Numbered from the stretch's first letter, positions 1 through 7,834 are shown. The stretch: DNA of 21,194 nt from an uncultured Erysipelotrichaceae bacterium (GCA_902766135.1 CACXCK010000035.1:1-21194); one strand, 5' to 3'. The notes: generated from the letters alone by a model not told the origin. Numbers and translations: made by a program.

Positions 1-1
1 A

Positions 2-1327
2 GTAGGAGTATTTTTATATCACTCATATGCTTGGTTTACTGATGAAAATACTTTTAATTCCTTCTCTGGTAATGTAACACCGGTAGGAGATGTATATTTC
101 GCTGTATATGTTGATAGTATAGCGAGTGATAATGTTCCAGCAAAAGGTGCTGGCTATACCTTTGACCATGCGGATTGTACAAATAACGCCACCCTAACAT
201 GGGACAACACCACCTGGAATGCTAAAATAAACAACTTAACAAGTACAAGAACTAAATGTACATTATATTTTGCAGAAGATAGAAGCGCAACATCTGTTAT
301 AGCAAGACTTGCCGGTAACGCAGATCCAACAAGTACAGAAGTAATAGATAATGGGTCTGATGCATCAGGATGTACCAATACTCTAGCATATGATGATTAT
401 GGTAATCTAAGATTCGTCGGGGCTAACCCATGTAACTACGTTACTTTTAATGGTGAGACTGCAGGTTGGCGAATAATAGGAGTAATTGATGGTAAAGTAA
501 AACTAATAAGAAACGAATCAATAGGTTCTTATTCATGGGATACGAGTGCGTCAAGTGTAAACAAGGGATTAGGAATCAATCAATGGGGAGAATCAGGAAC
601 ATACAAAGGAGCAGATTTAATGAAACTATTAAATCCGGGATTCGATACAAACTTAGCAGAAGACTCATCAGGAAACGCTATAACAGGAACTTATGCTAAT
701 AATAGTTTGTATTGGAACAAACAATCAGGAAATTGTTATAATAGCTCAAAAAATGTCTATACTACCTGTGATTTTAGTACTACAGGATTAAATGAATCAG
801 CTAAAAGCATGATAGATAAACATACATGGAACTTAGGAAGTCAAGGTGAAAATGATGCTTTTACAAGTGGAAATGGACTAGGACTTGCAAGTAAATTCTA
901 TGAATACGAAAGAAGTAATAGCAACGGTAAAATCTGTACATCAGGAAGTGAGTGTAATGACAACGTAAGTAGAACAACAACCTGGGAAGGGTATGTAGGA
1001 ATCATGTCCCCAAGTGATTATGGATATGCTGTAGGAGGAGAAGTAAGGGAAAGTTGCCTTGCAAATACCAATCTTTTTAATTACAATACCAACAATTGTT
1101 ATAGCAACGACTGGTTATATAAAAATTCAACATATCAATGGACAATGTCGCCGAATGCGAATTCCTCCTATGCTCGCAATGTGTTCGGCGTGTTATCCGA
1201 CGGGTATGTCTTCGCCGGCAATGCCAACGGTGTCTGTGTTGTCCGGCCGGCCTTGTTTCTGATATCTGGCGTAAAAATTAATGGAGATGGTACGCCTAAT
1301 GCGCCATTCACACTAAGTCTTAACTAA
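2..1327 (+). CDS. Exported surface protein with C-type-lectin-like C-terminus (5' partial), likely DGR target
   Basis: The frame is open from base 2 to TAA at 1325-1327, so the start lies upstream of the window. The first residues (VGVFLYHSYAWF) look like the end of a hydrophobic membrane anchor, so probably only a short N-terminus is missing. A beta-rich Cys-containing region follows, then a WRIIGV...KLIRNE motif like DUF6273-type domains in gut Firmicutes, then EGYVGIMSPSDYGYAVGG. The C-terminus reads WTMSPN...ARNV...SDG...VRPALFL, the pattern of formylglycine-generating-enzyme/C-type-lectin-fold domains diversified by DGRs. Codon use changes sharply to G+C-rich at 1148-1261. The protein resembles the one beginning at 19873. 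Export and surface location are inferred from the anchor-like segment and Cys/Asn/Ser/Thr-rich composition. Its ligand is unknown. Family assignment is from motif recognition only. Confidence 0.75.
   Translation, partial: VGVFLYHSYAWFTDENTFNSFSGNVTPVGDVYFAVYVDSIASDNVPAKGAGYTFDHADCTNNATLTWDNTTWNAKINNLTSTRTKCTLYFAEDRSATSVIARLAGNADPTSTEVIDNGSDASGCTNTLAYDDYGNLRFVGANPCNYVTFNGETAGWRIIGVIDGKVKLIRNESIGSYSWDTSASSVNKGLGINQWGESGTYKGADLMKLLNPGFDTNLAEDSSGNAITGTYANNSLYWNKQSGNCYNSSKNVYTTCDFSTTGLNESAKSMIDKHTWNLGSQGENDAFTSGNGLGLASKFYEYERSNSNGKICTSGSECNDNVSRTTTWEGYVGIMSPSDYGYAVGGEVRESCLANTNLFNYNTNNCYSNDWLYKNSTYQWTMSPNANSSYARNVFGVLSDGYVFAGNANGVCVVRPALFLISGVKINGDGTPNAPFTLSLN
1148..1261 (+). other. Putative DGR variable region (VR)
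   Basis: By hand count this 114-base stretch has about 57% G+C and only 14 adenines, inside a gene and genome that are strongly A+T-rich and A-rich. It lies at the 3' end of the surface-protein gene, where DGR variable regions normally lie. The codons that vary in such lectin domains (tcc, tat, ttc, ggc, gcc, tgt) mostly end in C or T, as expected if AAC/AAT template codons were changed at their adenines. The frame between them (ARNV, SDG, VRPAL) looks like an unmutated scaffold. The G+C-rich end, cggccggccttg, is a plausible 3' homology (IMH-like) element. No template repeat, reverse transcriptase or Avd gene is visible in the window, so the call rests on composition and position. Confidence 0.6.
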
Positions 1328-1328
1328 A

Positions 1329-1361
1329 AAGGAGCTTACTTTACTTAAGCTTCTTTTTTTT
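1329..1361. terminator. Bidirectional intrinsic terminator between convergent genes
   Basis: The arms are aaggagctt (1329-1337) and aagcttctt (1347-1355), pairing over 9 bp with one G-T pair. A T-run follows on the plus strand (1356-1361). On the minus strand the hairpin is followed by cctttttag, so it can also end the leftward adhesin transcript. It overlaps the adhesin stop codon at 1345-1347. Confidence 0.8.
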
Positions 1362-3963
1362 CTATTATAGAATAACTAATATATATTATACTAAGTATTA
1401 GTAATGTAAATAAGTATCTATTGTTATATCCAGTCTGTGGTACATCTGGTATTTCTTCATTAAGTAGAGTATATTCTTGTTCTATATTATCTTCTAATAT
1501 ATCAAAATAATATTTATTATTATTTAGTATATATCCTTCTGGGGCTTCTATTTCCATATAATAGTATTTACCATAATCTAGATTAAATAATACTTCACCA
1601 TTACTATTAGTATAATCCTTCATTATTAAATTATTATTTAAATCATATATACCTATTAAAGCATTAGATATATATTTATTATTATGATTTTTTTTAACTA
1701 TTTTAATTTTACCATTTATTAATCTATTAGATAGAGTAGAAGATACTACTTCTTTATCATCTTTAATTTCAAAATAATGTTTATCTTTATTTATTACATA
1801 ACCTTCAGGAGCCTCCCTTTCTATAAAATAATATTTACCTACTACTAAATCATTTATTATTATCTTACCATTATTATCAGTTATTCCTTCATATACTAAT
1901 TCATCACTATTAGTATATATACTTATTTTAGTATTAGGTATAGGATTACTATTAGATATATCGCTTTTTAATATTTCTATAGAGCCTCTTTTTAGCTTGT
2001 TTAAGAAATGCTTACTATATTTAACTATTGGTGTATTAGAATCTATATAATCTAGTCTTATAACATATTTATTAGTATCTAATAAATAATCATCAAAAGT
2101 ACTAACTTCTTCTATATAATAAGTGCCTAATTCTAAATTATCTATTTTAATAATACCTTCTGAATTAGTAGAATAAGTATTTATTAAATCATTATCTTCA
2201 TTATATAAATTATATTTAATACCACTTAAATCTTTATTATATCTTTCTAATTCTTTATGTATTTCAATAATCCCTAATACCTTCTTATTAGGTATTTTAA
2301 TAACTACTTCTTTAGGACTATTCTTATCTATATTAAAACTTACTCCTTCAGTATTTATAGTATATCCCTTTATATCTTGTTCTACTTCTATTACTTTATA
2401 AGTACCAGTCTCTAATTCTTCTGGTAATACTACTTCACCATAAGAATCTGTATAATATATGCATATATCTTTATCACTAGGGTAACTAATATGTTGACAT
2501 ACTTCTCGTTCATTACTATCCAATACTTTAAAGCCTATATTACTAATATTAAGTTTATTACCATCTTCATCTACTTTTATAATCTTTAATTTAGAAGTAT
2601 ATGGCTCATTTAATAGGGATAATACAATAGCGTCACCAGTCTTATCTATATTAATAACTTTATCTTCTACAAACTTATAATTATCTTTACCTTTAACTTG
2701 TTTTATTGTATATACTCCATAAGGTAGAGTAATAGAAGAGGAGCCCTTATTATCTATTACTAATGTTTTACTATCTTTAGTTTCATTATTTATAATACTA
2801 AATACAGCCCCTTCTTCAGCTTTAATACCATTACTAGTTAAATACATCTTATTAATAATTACCTCTCTTTTAATCTCTTTATTATAAAGATTTAATACAG
2901 GATTTTTATTACTATTAGAAACATTTACATAATGAACTTTAGTATCTACTTCATAACTTTTATCTGTCTTAACTTCTTTTATATGATACTCCCCATATGG
3001 CAAATTATTAATTGTAGCTGTACAATTATTATCCATTATCATCGTAGACAAAAGCTCATCACTCTGATTGTATACTTCGTATATTGTTCCAACAAGTCTT
3101 TCATTACACTTATTAGTATCTTTATCTCTTTTATTTATAGTAATAGACCCATAATCCATATCATATGTTATGGTATATTCTTTTTTATCAATAATTCCAG
3201 AAGTCATTATATTCTGTCCATAATCTGATACATAAAAGACAAAAGGATTATTCCAAGAATTATCATTTAGTTCTAAAGTTATTCTTCCACTTTTATCATT
3301 TAATGGTTTAATAGTAAGCTTATTACCGTTTATACTTGCCGTACAATTAGTTGCTATTTTAACCCTATAATTAGACAGTATATTTTGTTTGTCGGTTATT
3401 GTTAATTCTTCACCTGGTTTTATTTTAAAGTGATCACTTCCAAATACAATGTCGGTGTTATACGCATAGACAAGTCTTACAATCTCATCCATCTTATCTT
3501 GGACATCAATAGGTGTATCTATAACATACAAAAATGGATTACTAAGATTATTTCTAGATGTAAAAGAAAACTCCATTCCAAGTTCTTGCCAAATAAGAGC
3601 CTGTGTAGCTACATACCAGTCATCACTTAAATGATTATTATATCCATATCCAAAATGCGCATAAGCTAGTATTAATTTCAACGAATCAATAGATATGTTA
3701 GTTCTTTCATTTACTTCTTCCATGGTTGTATCATAAATACCTTCATATTCGCCAAAGTAAGTAGGAACACCTGGCTCTATACAATAACCTACTAAAGAAT
3801 CACTATCCCTTCTAAATATTTCAAAATCCCCGAACCTTCCACTTGAAAACACATAATGTCTAGTACCTATAAATGTGCTACTAAAAGTATCAGTTCTAAC
3901 GCTTGCCCTACAAATACTTGTAATGCAAAAGAAACAAACTAATACTAATATTATTTTTTTCAT
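1345..3963 (-). CDS. Thioester-domain, Cna-B/SpaA-repeat, sortase-anchored adhesin
   Basis: This is an 872-residue cell-wall adhesin. Residues 1-20 are a signal peptide (MKKIILVLVCFFC...). Residues about 25-170 form a thioester (TIE/TED) domain: the conserved YCIEPG (Cys61) and ATQALIW (Gln121) are the residues expected to form the internal thioester that bonds covalently to host-surface amines. Six prealbumin-like Cna-B/SpaA repeats follow, starting near residues 272, 367, 458, 564, 660 and 751. Each opens with a G-x-I-x-I-x-K type strand and several close with Y.I.E(V/A), consistent with Lys-Asn/Asp isopeptide bonds. The C-terminus is VPQTG (841-845), a hydrophobic segment and KKEA, a variant LPXTG sortase signal. 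I chose the ATG at 3963 because AAAGGAGG lies 6 bases upstream; an in-frame ATG at 3987 would place that site inside the coding region. The gene is monocistronic and convergent with the preceding surface gene. Confidence 0.92.
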   Translation of the reverse strand: MKKIILVLVCFFCITSICRASVRTDTFSSTFIGTRHYVFSSGRFGDFEIFRRDSDSLVGYCIEPGVPTYFGEYEGIYDTTMEEVNERTNISIDSLKLILAYAHFGYGYNNHLSDDWYVATQALIWQELGMEFSFTSRNNLSNPFLYVIDTPIDVQDKMDEIVRLVYAYNTDIVFGSDHFKIKPGEELTITDKQNILSNYRVKIATNCTASINGNKLTIKPLNDKSGRITLELNDNSWNNPFVFYVSDYGQNIMTSGIIDKKEYTITYDMDYGSITINKRDKDTNKCNERLVGTIYEVYNQSDELLSTMIMDNNCTATINNLPYGEYHIKEVKTDKSYEVDTKVHYVNVSNSNKNPVLNLYNKEIKREVIINKMYLTSNGIKAEEGAVFSIINNETKDSKTLVIDNKGSSSITLPYGVYTIKQVKGKDNYKFVEDKVINIDKTGDAIVLSLLNEPYTSKLKIIKVDEDGNKLNISNIGFKVLDSNEREVCQHISYPSDKDICIYYTDSYGEVVLPEELETGTYKVIEVEQDIKGYTINTEGVSFNIDKNSPKEVVIKIPNKKVLGIIEIHKELERYNKDLSGIKYNLYNEDNDLINTYSTNSEGIIKIDNLELGTYYIEEVSTFDDYLLDTNKYVIRLDYIDSNTPIVKYSKHFLNKLKRGSIEILKSDISNSNPIPNTKISIYTNSDELVYEGITDNNGKIIINDLVVGKYYFIEREAPEGYVINKDKHYFEIKDDKEVVSSTLSNRLINGKIKIVKKNHNNKYISNALIGIYDLNNNLIMKDYTNSNGEVLFNLDYGKYYYMEIEAPEGYILNNNKYYFDILEDNIEQEYTLLNEEIPDVPQTGYNNRYLFTLLILSIIYISYSIIEKKEA

Positions 3964-4011
3964 TTTTTTCCTCCTTTTCGAGTGCATACCCTAACACAAG
4001 AGAGGAGAATA

Positions 4012-4021
4012 CTTTGTCGAA
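4012..4021 (+). promoter_or_regulatory. Candidate Spo0A box upstream of adhesin
   Basis: The sequence ctttgtcgaa contains TTTGTCGAA, an exact match to the Spo0A box core TGTCGAA. It is about 50 bases upstream of the adhesin start codon and reads outward on the plus strand, the same orientation relative to the downstream minus-strand gene as the three boxes at 8702, 9023 and 9343. By eye, TGTCGAA occurs only at these four places in the window. Regulation by Spo0A is inferred. Confidence 0.45.
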
Positions 4022-4095
4022 TAAAGAAGAATCTGTAAAAAATATTACATTTTTAAGTAATAAAAATCTTCTTATAACATATAATAAAGAAGAAT
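4020..4095. repeat. 13-bp direct repeat in intergenic region
   Basis: AATAAAGAAGAAT occurs at 4020-4032 and again at 4083-4095. The second copy can also pair with tcttctt at about 4068-4074 to form a small hairpin. It lies between the divergent adhesin and toxin-antitoxin promoters. No function is assigned; low-complexity A+T sequence is a possible explanation. Confidence 0.3.
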
Positions 4096-4132
4096 AAATG
4101 TTGTTATCTTGTAGACTTATGTAGTAAAATTG

Positions 4133-4161
4133 TTGACAAGTAATTAAAAAGAAGATAAAAT
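4133..4161 (+). promoter_or_regulatory. Promoter of the DinJ/YafQ operon
   Basis: A perfect -35 TTGACA (4133-4138) is followed after exactly 17 bases by TAAAAT (4156-4161). The start codon at 4186 is preceded by the binding site agaggtg. Antitoxins of this family usually repress their own promoter; I see no strong operator palindrome, only TTGT...ACAA elements around the -35 box. Confidence 0.75.
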
Positions 4162-4185
4162 AATCAATGAAAAGAGGTGTTATAA

Positions 4186-4476
4186 ATGGAATCTTTAACA
4201 AGTGCTATCAATGTTCAAGTGGATAAAAAAGATAAGGAAATAGCAACAAGTATTTTAAAAGATTTAGGAATTAATATGAGCACATTTATAAATATGGCAA
4301 TAAAGCAAGTCATTAAGAAAAATGGCTTACCATTTGAAGTGACAAATCCAAAACCAAGTAAAGAATTATTAGATGCCTTAAAAGAAGGCGAGGATATTAT
4401 TCAGGAAATAAGAGACGGGAAAAGAACAGGATATAATAACGTCAATGAAATGTTAAGGGCTATTATAGATGATTAA
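4186..4476 (+). CDS. RelB/DinJ-family antitoxin
   Basis: This 96-residue protein has an N-terminal ribbon-helix-helix type segment (INVQVDKK... AIKQVIKKNGLPFEV) characteristic of the RelB/DinJ antitoxin family, and an acidic C-terminal half that would wrap the toxin. Family members neutralise the cognate mRNA interferase and repress their own operon as dimers. It has its own consensus promoter and overlaps the next gene, a YafQ-type toxin, by 8 bases (4469-4476), the usual antitoxin-first arrangement. The length is normal. The pair sits alone between a surface-protein locus and a housekeeping operon and could have been acquired as a cassette. Confidence 0.88.
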   Translation: MESLTSAINVQVDKKDKEIATSILKDLGINMSTFINMAIKQVIKKNGLPFEVTNPKPSKELLDALKEGEDIIQEIRDGKRTGYNNVNEMLRAIIDD

Positions 4477-4777
4477 CTTTAATCTGAATACAAAGTGCAA
4501 AATTGACTTCACTAGTAATTTTAAGAATCAACTAAAAAAAATAATTAAGCAAAATAAAGATATAAACGAATTATTATTAGTTATTACTAAATTAGCTAAT
4601 TTAGAAATATTAGATTCAAAATACAAAAATCATAATCTATTAAATGATAAAATATATAAGAATTGCAGTGAATGTCATATTAGACCTGACTGGCTTCTTA
4701 TTTATAAATATGTTGATGATAAACTCATTCTAGTCCTTTTTGCTACAGGATCTCATAGTGAATTATTTAATAAGTAA
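4469..4777 (+). CDS. yafQ: YafQ-family mRNA interferase toxin
   Basis: This 102-residue RelE/ParE-superfamily toxin cleaves mRNA on the ribosome in characterised relatives. The YafQ signature is complete: His55, ECHIRPDWLLIY with His70, Asp74 and Trp75, and TGSHSELF with His96 and Phe100. These match the catalytic His/His/Asp/Trp/His/Phe set known from E. coli YafQ, so the toxin looks intact. Translation is coupled to the antitoxin through the 8-base overlap, and a terminator follows directly. The next gene has its own promoter, so the pair is an isolated two-gene operon. Confidence 0.9.
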   Translation: MINFNLNTKCKIDFTSNFKNQLKKIIKQNKDINELLLVITKLANLEILDSKYKNHNLLNDKIYKNCSECHIRPDWLLIYKYVDDKLILVLFATGSHSELFNK

Positions 4778-4788
4778 TAATTATTATC

Positions 4789-4828
4789 AAAAAAACACCA
4801 TTTTAAGAATAAAAGGTGTATTTTTTTA
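4789..4828 (+). terminator. Intrinsic terminator of the YafQ operon
   Basis: The arms ACACC (4795-4799) and GGTGT (4815-4819) are extended inward by TTTT/AAAA around a bulged A. A run of seven T residues (4821-4827) follows. Confidence 0.8.
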
Positions 4829-4846
4829 TTTGATTAATTAATAGAA

Positions 4847-4875
4847 TCGAAAGAATTAAAAAAATGTGATAAAAT
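4847..4875 (+). promoter_or_regulatory. Promoter of the ygjP-trmD-HAD operon
   Basis: The -35-like TCGAAA (4847-4852), a 17-base spacer, and TAAAAT (4870-4875) preceded by TGA form an extended -10. The same TGATAWAAT form recurs at other promoters in the window. The binding site taggtgg follows at 4881-4887. Confidence 0.55.
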
Positions 4876-4892
4876 AATATTAGGTGGTATAT

Positions 4893-5531
4893 ATGACCTA
4901 TGATTTAGATGGCATTACAATTAATGTTATTATTATAAAAAAGAATAATAAAAATATCTATATGCGTTTTAAAAGTAGAGATACTCTAGAAATTACTTGT
5001 AATCATCTAGTAACTAAGTCTTACATCGAGAAATTACTAGAGAAGAATAAAGCCTCTTTAAGACGTATGCAAATAATAAAAGAAAAAGAAACTCTTAGTG
5101 AATCCTATTTCTGTTACTTAGGTAAAAAGTATATTGCCCATTATGATGGGGTAACTAAAGATGTTTATTTTGATTCAGACTTAGTTATAGCTAAAGATGA
5201 ATCTACATTAAATAAATTCTATAAGAAAGAGTGTCTTAGATTATTTACGAGTGAAGTAGAAAGAATTACTCCATACTTTAAAAACATCCCTAAATTTACT
5301 CTAAAAATAAGAAAGATGTCTACTCGCTGGGGTGTGAATAATTATGGATCTCACACTATAACATTAAATAGTGAACTTCTAAAACGTGATATAGACCTTT
5401 TAGATTATGTCATCATCCATGAACTATGTCACTTTTATGAACCAAATCATAGTCCCCGCTTCTGGGCTCATGTTGAAGAATACTATCCAAAATATAAAGA
5501 AGCAAGAAGGAGGTTAAGAGTTGCCGTATGA
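4893..5531 (+). CDS. YgjP/SprT-like zinc metallopeptidase (M48-related, DUF45 type)
   Basis: This 212-residue protein has the active-site motif IIHELCH (His176, Glu177, His180) with a third likely zinc ligand, His186, in EPNHSPRFW. It also has the family's TRWG motif near residue 145, all typical of YgjP (WLM/DUF45) metal-dependent hydrolases. The family's substrate is not settled. I chose the ATG at 4893, five bases after taggtgg; a GTG at 4884 in frame overlaps that binding site and is less likely. No signal peptide is seen, so it is probably cytoplasmic. It opens the operon and its stop overlaps the next start by four bases (ATGA). Confidence 0.85.
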   Translation: MTYDLDGITINVIIIKKNNKNIYMRFKSRDTLEITCNHLVTKSYIEKLLEKNKASLRRMQIIKEKETLSESYFCYLGKKYIAHYDGVTKDVYFDSDLVIAKDESTLNKFYKKECLRLFTSEVERITPYFKNIPKFTLKIRKMSTRWGVNNYGSHTITLNSELLKRDIDLLDYVIIHELCHFYEPNHSPRFWAHVEEYYPKYKEARRRLRVAV

Positions 5532-6241
5532 TAGAATCAATTCATAATGATAAAATAAAATACTTAGAAAAACTTAGTCAAAAAAAATATCGCGATCAAG
5601 AAGGTTTGTTTCTAATAGAAGGCCGTCATTTAGTAGAAGAAGCTAGCAAAACTGGATATTTAGAGGAAGTATTATCTTTAAAAGAAGAAAATATTAAAAC
5701 AACTATCGTATCTCAAAAAGTCTTAAATTATTTAAGTAATCAACAAAGTGGAACAGATATCATAGGTATATGTAAAAAGATGGATGAACGTGATATTAAA
5801 GGTAATATCGTTATTCTAGATGATATTGGAGACCCTGGAAACTTAGGGACAATTATTCGTAGTGCTCTAGCTTTTAATATTGATACCATTGTTTTATCTA
5901 AGCATTCCGTTGATTTATACAATCCTAAAGTAATAAGAAGTACAGAAGGAATGCTTTTTCACCTAAATATTTTAAGAAGAGATTTAAATGAATTTATTAA
6001 AACTATTAAAAATACTCATAAAATATTAGGCACTAGTGTTGAAGGTGGAAGCAGTATAACAAAATATCACAATGTTAGTAACTTTGCTCTTATAATTGGT
6101 AGTGAAGGTCAAGGCATGCATGAAGAACTAAAAAAATTGTGTGATGATTTAATCTATATTCCAATGAACAATAAATGTGAATCTCTAAATGCTGGTGTAT
6201 CTGCAAGTATTCTAATGTATGAATTAGATAAGGAGCAATAA
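5528..6241 (+). CDS. SpoU/TrmH-family RNA 2'-O-methyltransferase
   Basis: This 237-residue protein has the three SpoU (SPOUT) motifs in order: DPGNLGTIIRSA (102-113), IIGSEGQGM (189-197) and IPMNNKCESLNAGVSASILMYEL (211-233). The N-terminal ~90 residues form the usual RNA-binding substrate domain (KYRDQEGLFLIEGRHLV). Family members methylate the 2'-OH of a ribose in rRNA or tRNA using S-adenosylmethionine; the exact target cannot be told from sequence, and YsgA/TsnR-like rRNA enzymes are closest in appearance. It overlaps the previous gene by ATGA and shares one base with rimM, so it is translationally coupled with an RNA-maturation operon. Confidence 0.9.
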   Translation: MIESIHNDKIKYLEKLSQKKYRDQEGLFLIEGRHLVEEASKTGYLEEVLSLKEENIKTTIVSQKVLNYLSNQQSGTDIIGICKKMDERDIKGNIVILDDIGDPGNLGTIIRSALAFNIDTIVLSKHSVDLYNPKVIRSTEGMLFHLNILRRDLNEFIKTIKNTHKILGTSVEGGSSITKYHNVSNFALIIGSEGQGMHEELKKLCDDLIYIPMNNKCESLNAGVSASILMYELDKEQ

Positions 6242-6726
6242 TGAAAGATATAATTTATCTAGGCCATACGACAATGACCCATGGCTTAAAAGGGGATTTA
6301 AAATTCTATTCTGACTTTGAAAGAAAAGATATTCTTCTAAATAATAATACTAAAGTTTTAATAGATAATGAAATACATACTATTACTAAGTGTAGTTATA
6401 ATAAAAACTATATGTTAATTACTATTGATAATTTAAAAGATATTAACTTAGTAGAAGAGTATCGTAATAAAGATATATATATTAAAAGAGAAGAACTAGG
6501 CTTAAAAGAAGATGAATTCTTATTTCAAGACTTAATTGATTATAAAATTGTATGTAATGAAGAATATCTTGGAAAAGTTAAAGATATTAGATATAATAAT
6601 AATGTCTTACTTTATATTGAGTTTGATAAAAACTATTATCTTCCATTTATTGATCAATACATTCTTAAAGTTGATTTAAATGAAAAAAAGATATTAGTTA
6701 AAGATGTAAAGGATTTGATTATATGA
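6241..6726 (+). CDS. rimM: Ribosome maturation factor RimM
   Basis: This 161-residue protein has the RimM N-terminal signature (LGHTTMTHGLKGDLKF) and the C-terminal PRC-barrel pattern (YYLPFIDQYILKVDLNEKKI). RimM binds ribosomal protein S19 and helps 30S head assembly. The order rimM-trmD is conserved across bacteria; rpsP, normally just upstream, is replaced here by a SpoU methyltransferase. Its start shares one base with the preceding stop, and its own stop overlaps the trmD start by four bases (ATGA). Confidence 0.93.
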   Translation: MKDIIYLGHTTMTHGLKGDLKFYSDFERKDILLNNNTKVLIDNEIHTITKCSYNKNYMLITIDNLKDINLVEEYRNKDIYIKREELGLKEDEFLFQDLIDYKIVCNEEYLGKVKDIRYNNNVLLYIEFDKNYYLPFIDQYILKVDLNEKKILVKDVKDLII

Positions 6727-7385
6727 AAATTGATATTCTAACGCTTTTTCCTGGCATGTTTGAAGGCTTCTTAAATGAATCAATTATCAAAAGAGCTATT
6801 GAAAGCAATAAAGTTAATATCAATTTAATTAATTTTCGGGAATTTAGTCACTTAAATAATGGGCAAGTAGATGATACTCCATATGGTGGAGGAAGTGGTA
6901 TGGTTCTACGTATAGAGCCTCTTGTGGAAGCTATTGAATCAGTTAAAACTGATGCGTCTCGCGTAATTCTCCTAACACCACAAGGCAAAACATTCAATGA
7001 AGCCAAAGCAAAAGAATTATCTTCATCTAAACATCTAATCTTAGTATGCGGTCATTATGAAGGCTTTGATGAAAGAATATACAATTTTATCGATGAAGAA
7101 ATATCTATTGGGGATTATGTTTTAACGGGTGGAGAAATACCTGCTATGGCCATAACAGATGCCATAACAAGACTCCTACCAGGTGTTATAAAAGAAGAAT
7201 CACATGCTAATGATTCATTTTCAAACAACTTACTGGACTATCCAACATACACCAAACCAAGAGATTTTAGAGGTTTAAAAGTTCCTGATGTTCTTCTATC
7301 AGGAGACCACGAAAAAATAAGACAATACAGATTAGAAGAAGCTAAAAAAAACACTCTTAAAAAGCGTGAAGATTTATTAAAGTAG
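6723..7385 (+). CDS. trmD: tRNA (guanine37-N1)-methyltransferase TrmD
   Basis: This 220-residue SPOUT methyltransferase forms m1G37 in tRNAs reading CNN codons, preventing +1 frameshifting. Family motifs are intact: FPGMFEGFL, PYGGGSGMV, LTPQGKTF, CGHYEGFDERI, and GDYVLTGGEIPAM, which forms part of the trefoil-knot AdoMet site, then ESHANDSF. It is slightly shorter than the usual ~240 residues, with the loss at the C-terminal tail. It is coupled to rimM. rplS, a common downstream partner, does not follow. Confidence 0.96.
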   Translation: MKIDILTLFPGMFEGFLNESIIKRAIESNKVNINLINFREFSHLNNGQVDDTPYGGGSGMVLRIEPLVEAIESVKTDASRVILLTPQGKTFNEAKAKELSSSKHLILVCGHYEGFDERIYNFIDEEISIGDYVLTGGEIPAMAITDAITRLLPGVIKEESHANDSFSNNLLDYPTYTKPRDFRGLKVPDVLLSGDHEKIRQYRLEEAKKNTLKKREDLLK

Positions 7386-7395
7386 GAGGTAAATA

Positions 7396-7833
7396 ATGAG
7401 CGAATATAAAATAGTTAAAAAAAGTACTAAAAAGAAAATTGGTCGTAAAAAATATACTATTGATGGCTTTGAAATGTCTCCTAAGCTAAAAAAACACAAG
7501 AGTACAATAGATATTGATAAAGTAGTAGTTGTAAATAAAGAAATGCAGGAATTAAGCATTAAACAACAGTTTCAAATAACATATCGTAAATTATTTCGCA
7601 TAGTAATGGAACTATTAGAAACAGATTCTTCTGAAGGCGATATTAAATTAGCCCTAAATGAAGTAGAAAAAATGAAAAGAATCATCAAAAACAAATACCA
7701 AAAGGTATTAATGGAAAAAGAATATATAAGAATGTGGAATAAAACACTTCTATTAGAAAAACAATTAAAAGAAAGACTTCTTCTAATAGAACTTTTTATG
7801 GCCCCAGAGAGTAGAAAGGGAAAAGGACGTTAA
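7396..7833 (+). CDS. Unknown basic, helical protein
   Basis: I do not recognise this 145-residue protein. The first ~45 residues are very Lys-rich (KKSTKKKIGRKKY), and from about residue 50 it is mostly predicted helix with a charged, coiled-coil-like character (EVEKMKRIIKNKYQKVLMEKEY...). No signal peptide or membrane segment is seen. A strong aggaggt site precedes the ATG, and it lies 10 bases after trmD and one base before the HAD gene, so it is cotranscribed with RNA-modification genes. The basic N-terminus would suit nucleic acid or ribosome binding, but that is only a guess. Confidence 0.7.
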   Translation: MSEYKIVKKSTKKKIGRKKYTIDGFEMSPKLKKHKSTIDIDKVVVVNKEMQELSIKQQFQITYRKLFRIVMELLETDSSEGDIKLALNEVEKMKRIIKNKYQKVLMEKEYIRMWNKTLLLEKQLKERLLLIELFMAPESRKGKGR

Positions 7834-7834
7834 T

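Noticed and set aside
154..378. Minus-strand ORF opposite the first surface-protein gene
   Set aside because: It lies within a longer, clearly coding plus-strand frame and has no recognisable protein features.
1059..1262. Plus-strand ORF in another frame over the variable patch
   Set aside because: The frame at 2-1327 carries the lectin-like motifs. This ORF is a by-product of the unusual base composition there.
2932..3228. Plus-strand ORFs inside the adhesin (also 3430-3630)
   Set aside because: They are antisense to well-defined Cna-B and thioester domains, with low-complexity hydrophobic translations and no binding sites.
3964..3987. Eight-residue N-terminal extension of the adhesin (start at 3987)
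   Set aside because: The AAAGGAGG binding site for the start at 3963 would lie inside this extension, and the extension would spoil the signal peptide.
3908..4201. Minus-strand ORF across the adhesin start and intergenic region
   Set aside because: It overlaps the adhesin signal peptide, regulatory sequence and the antitoxin start, and its product is low-complexity.
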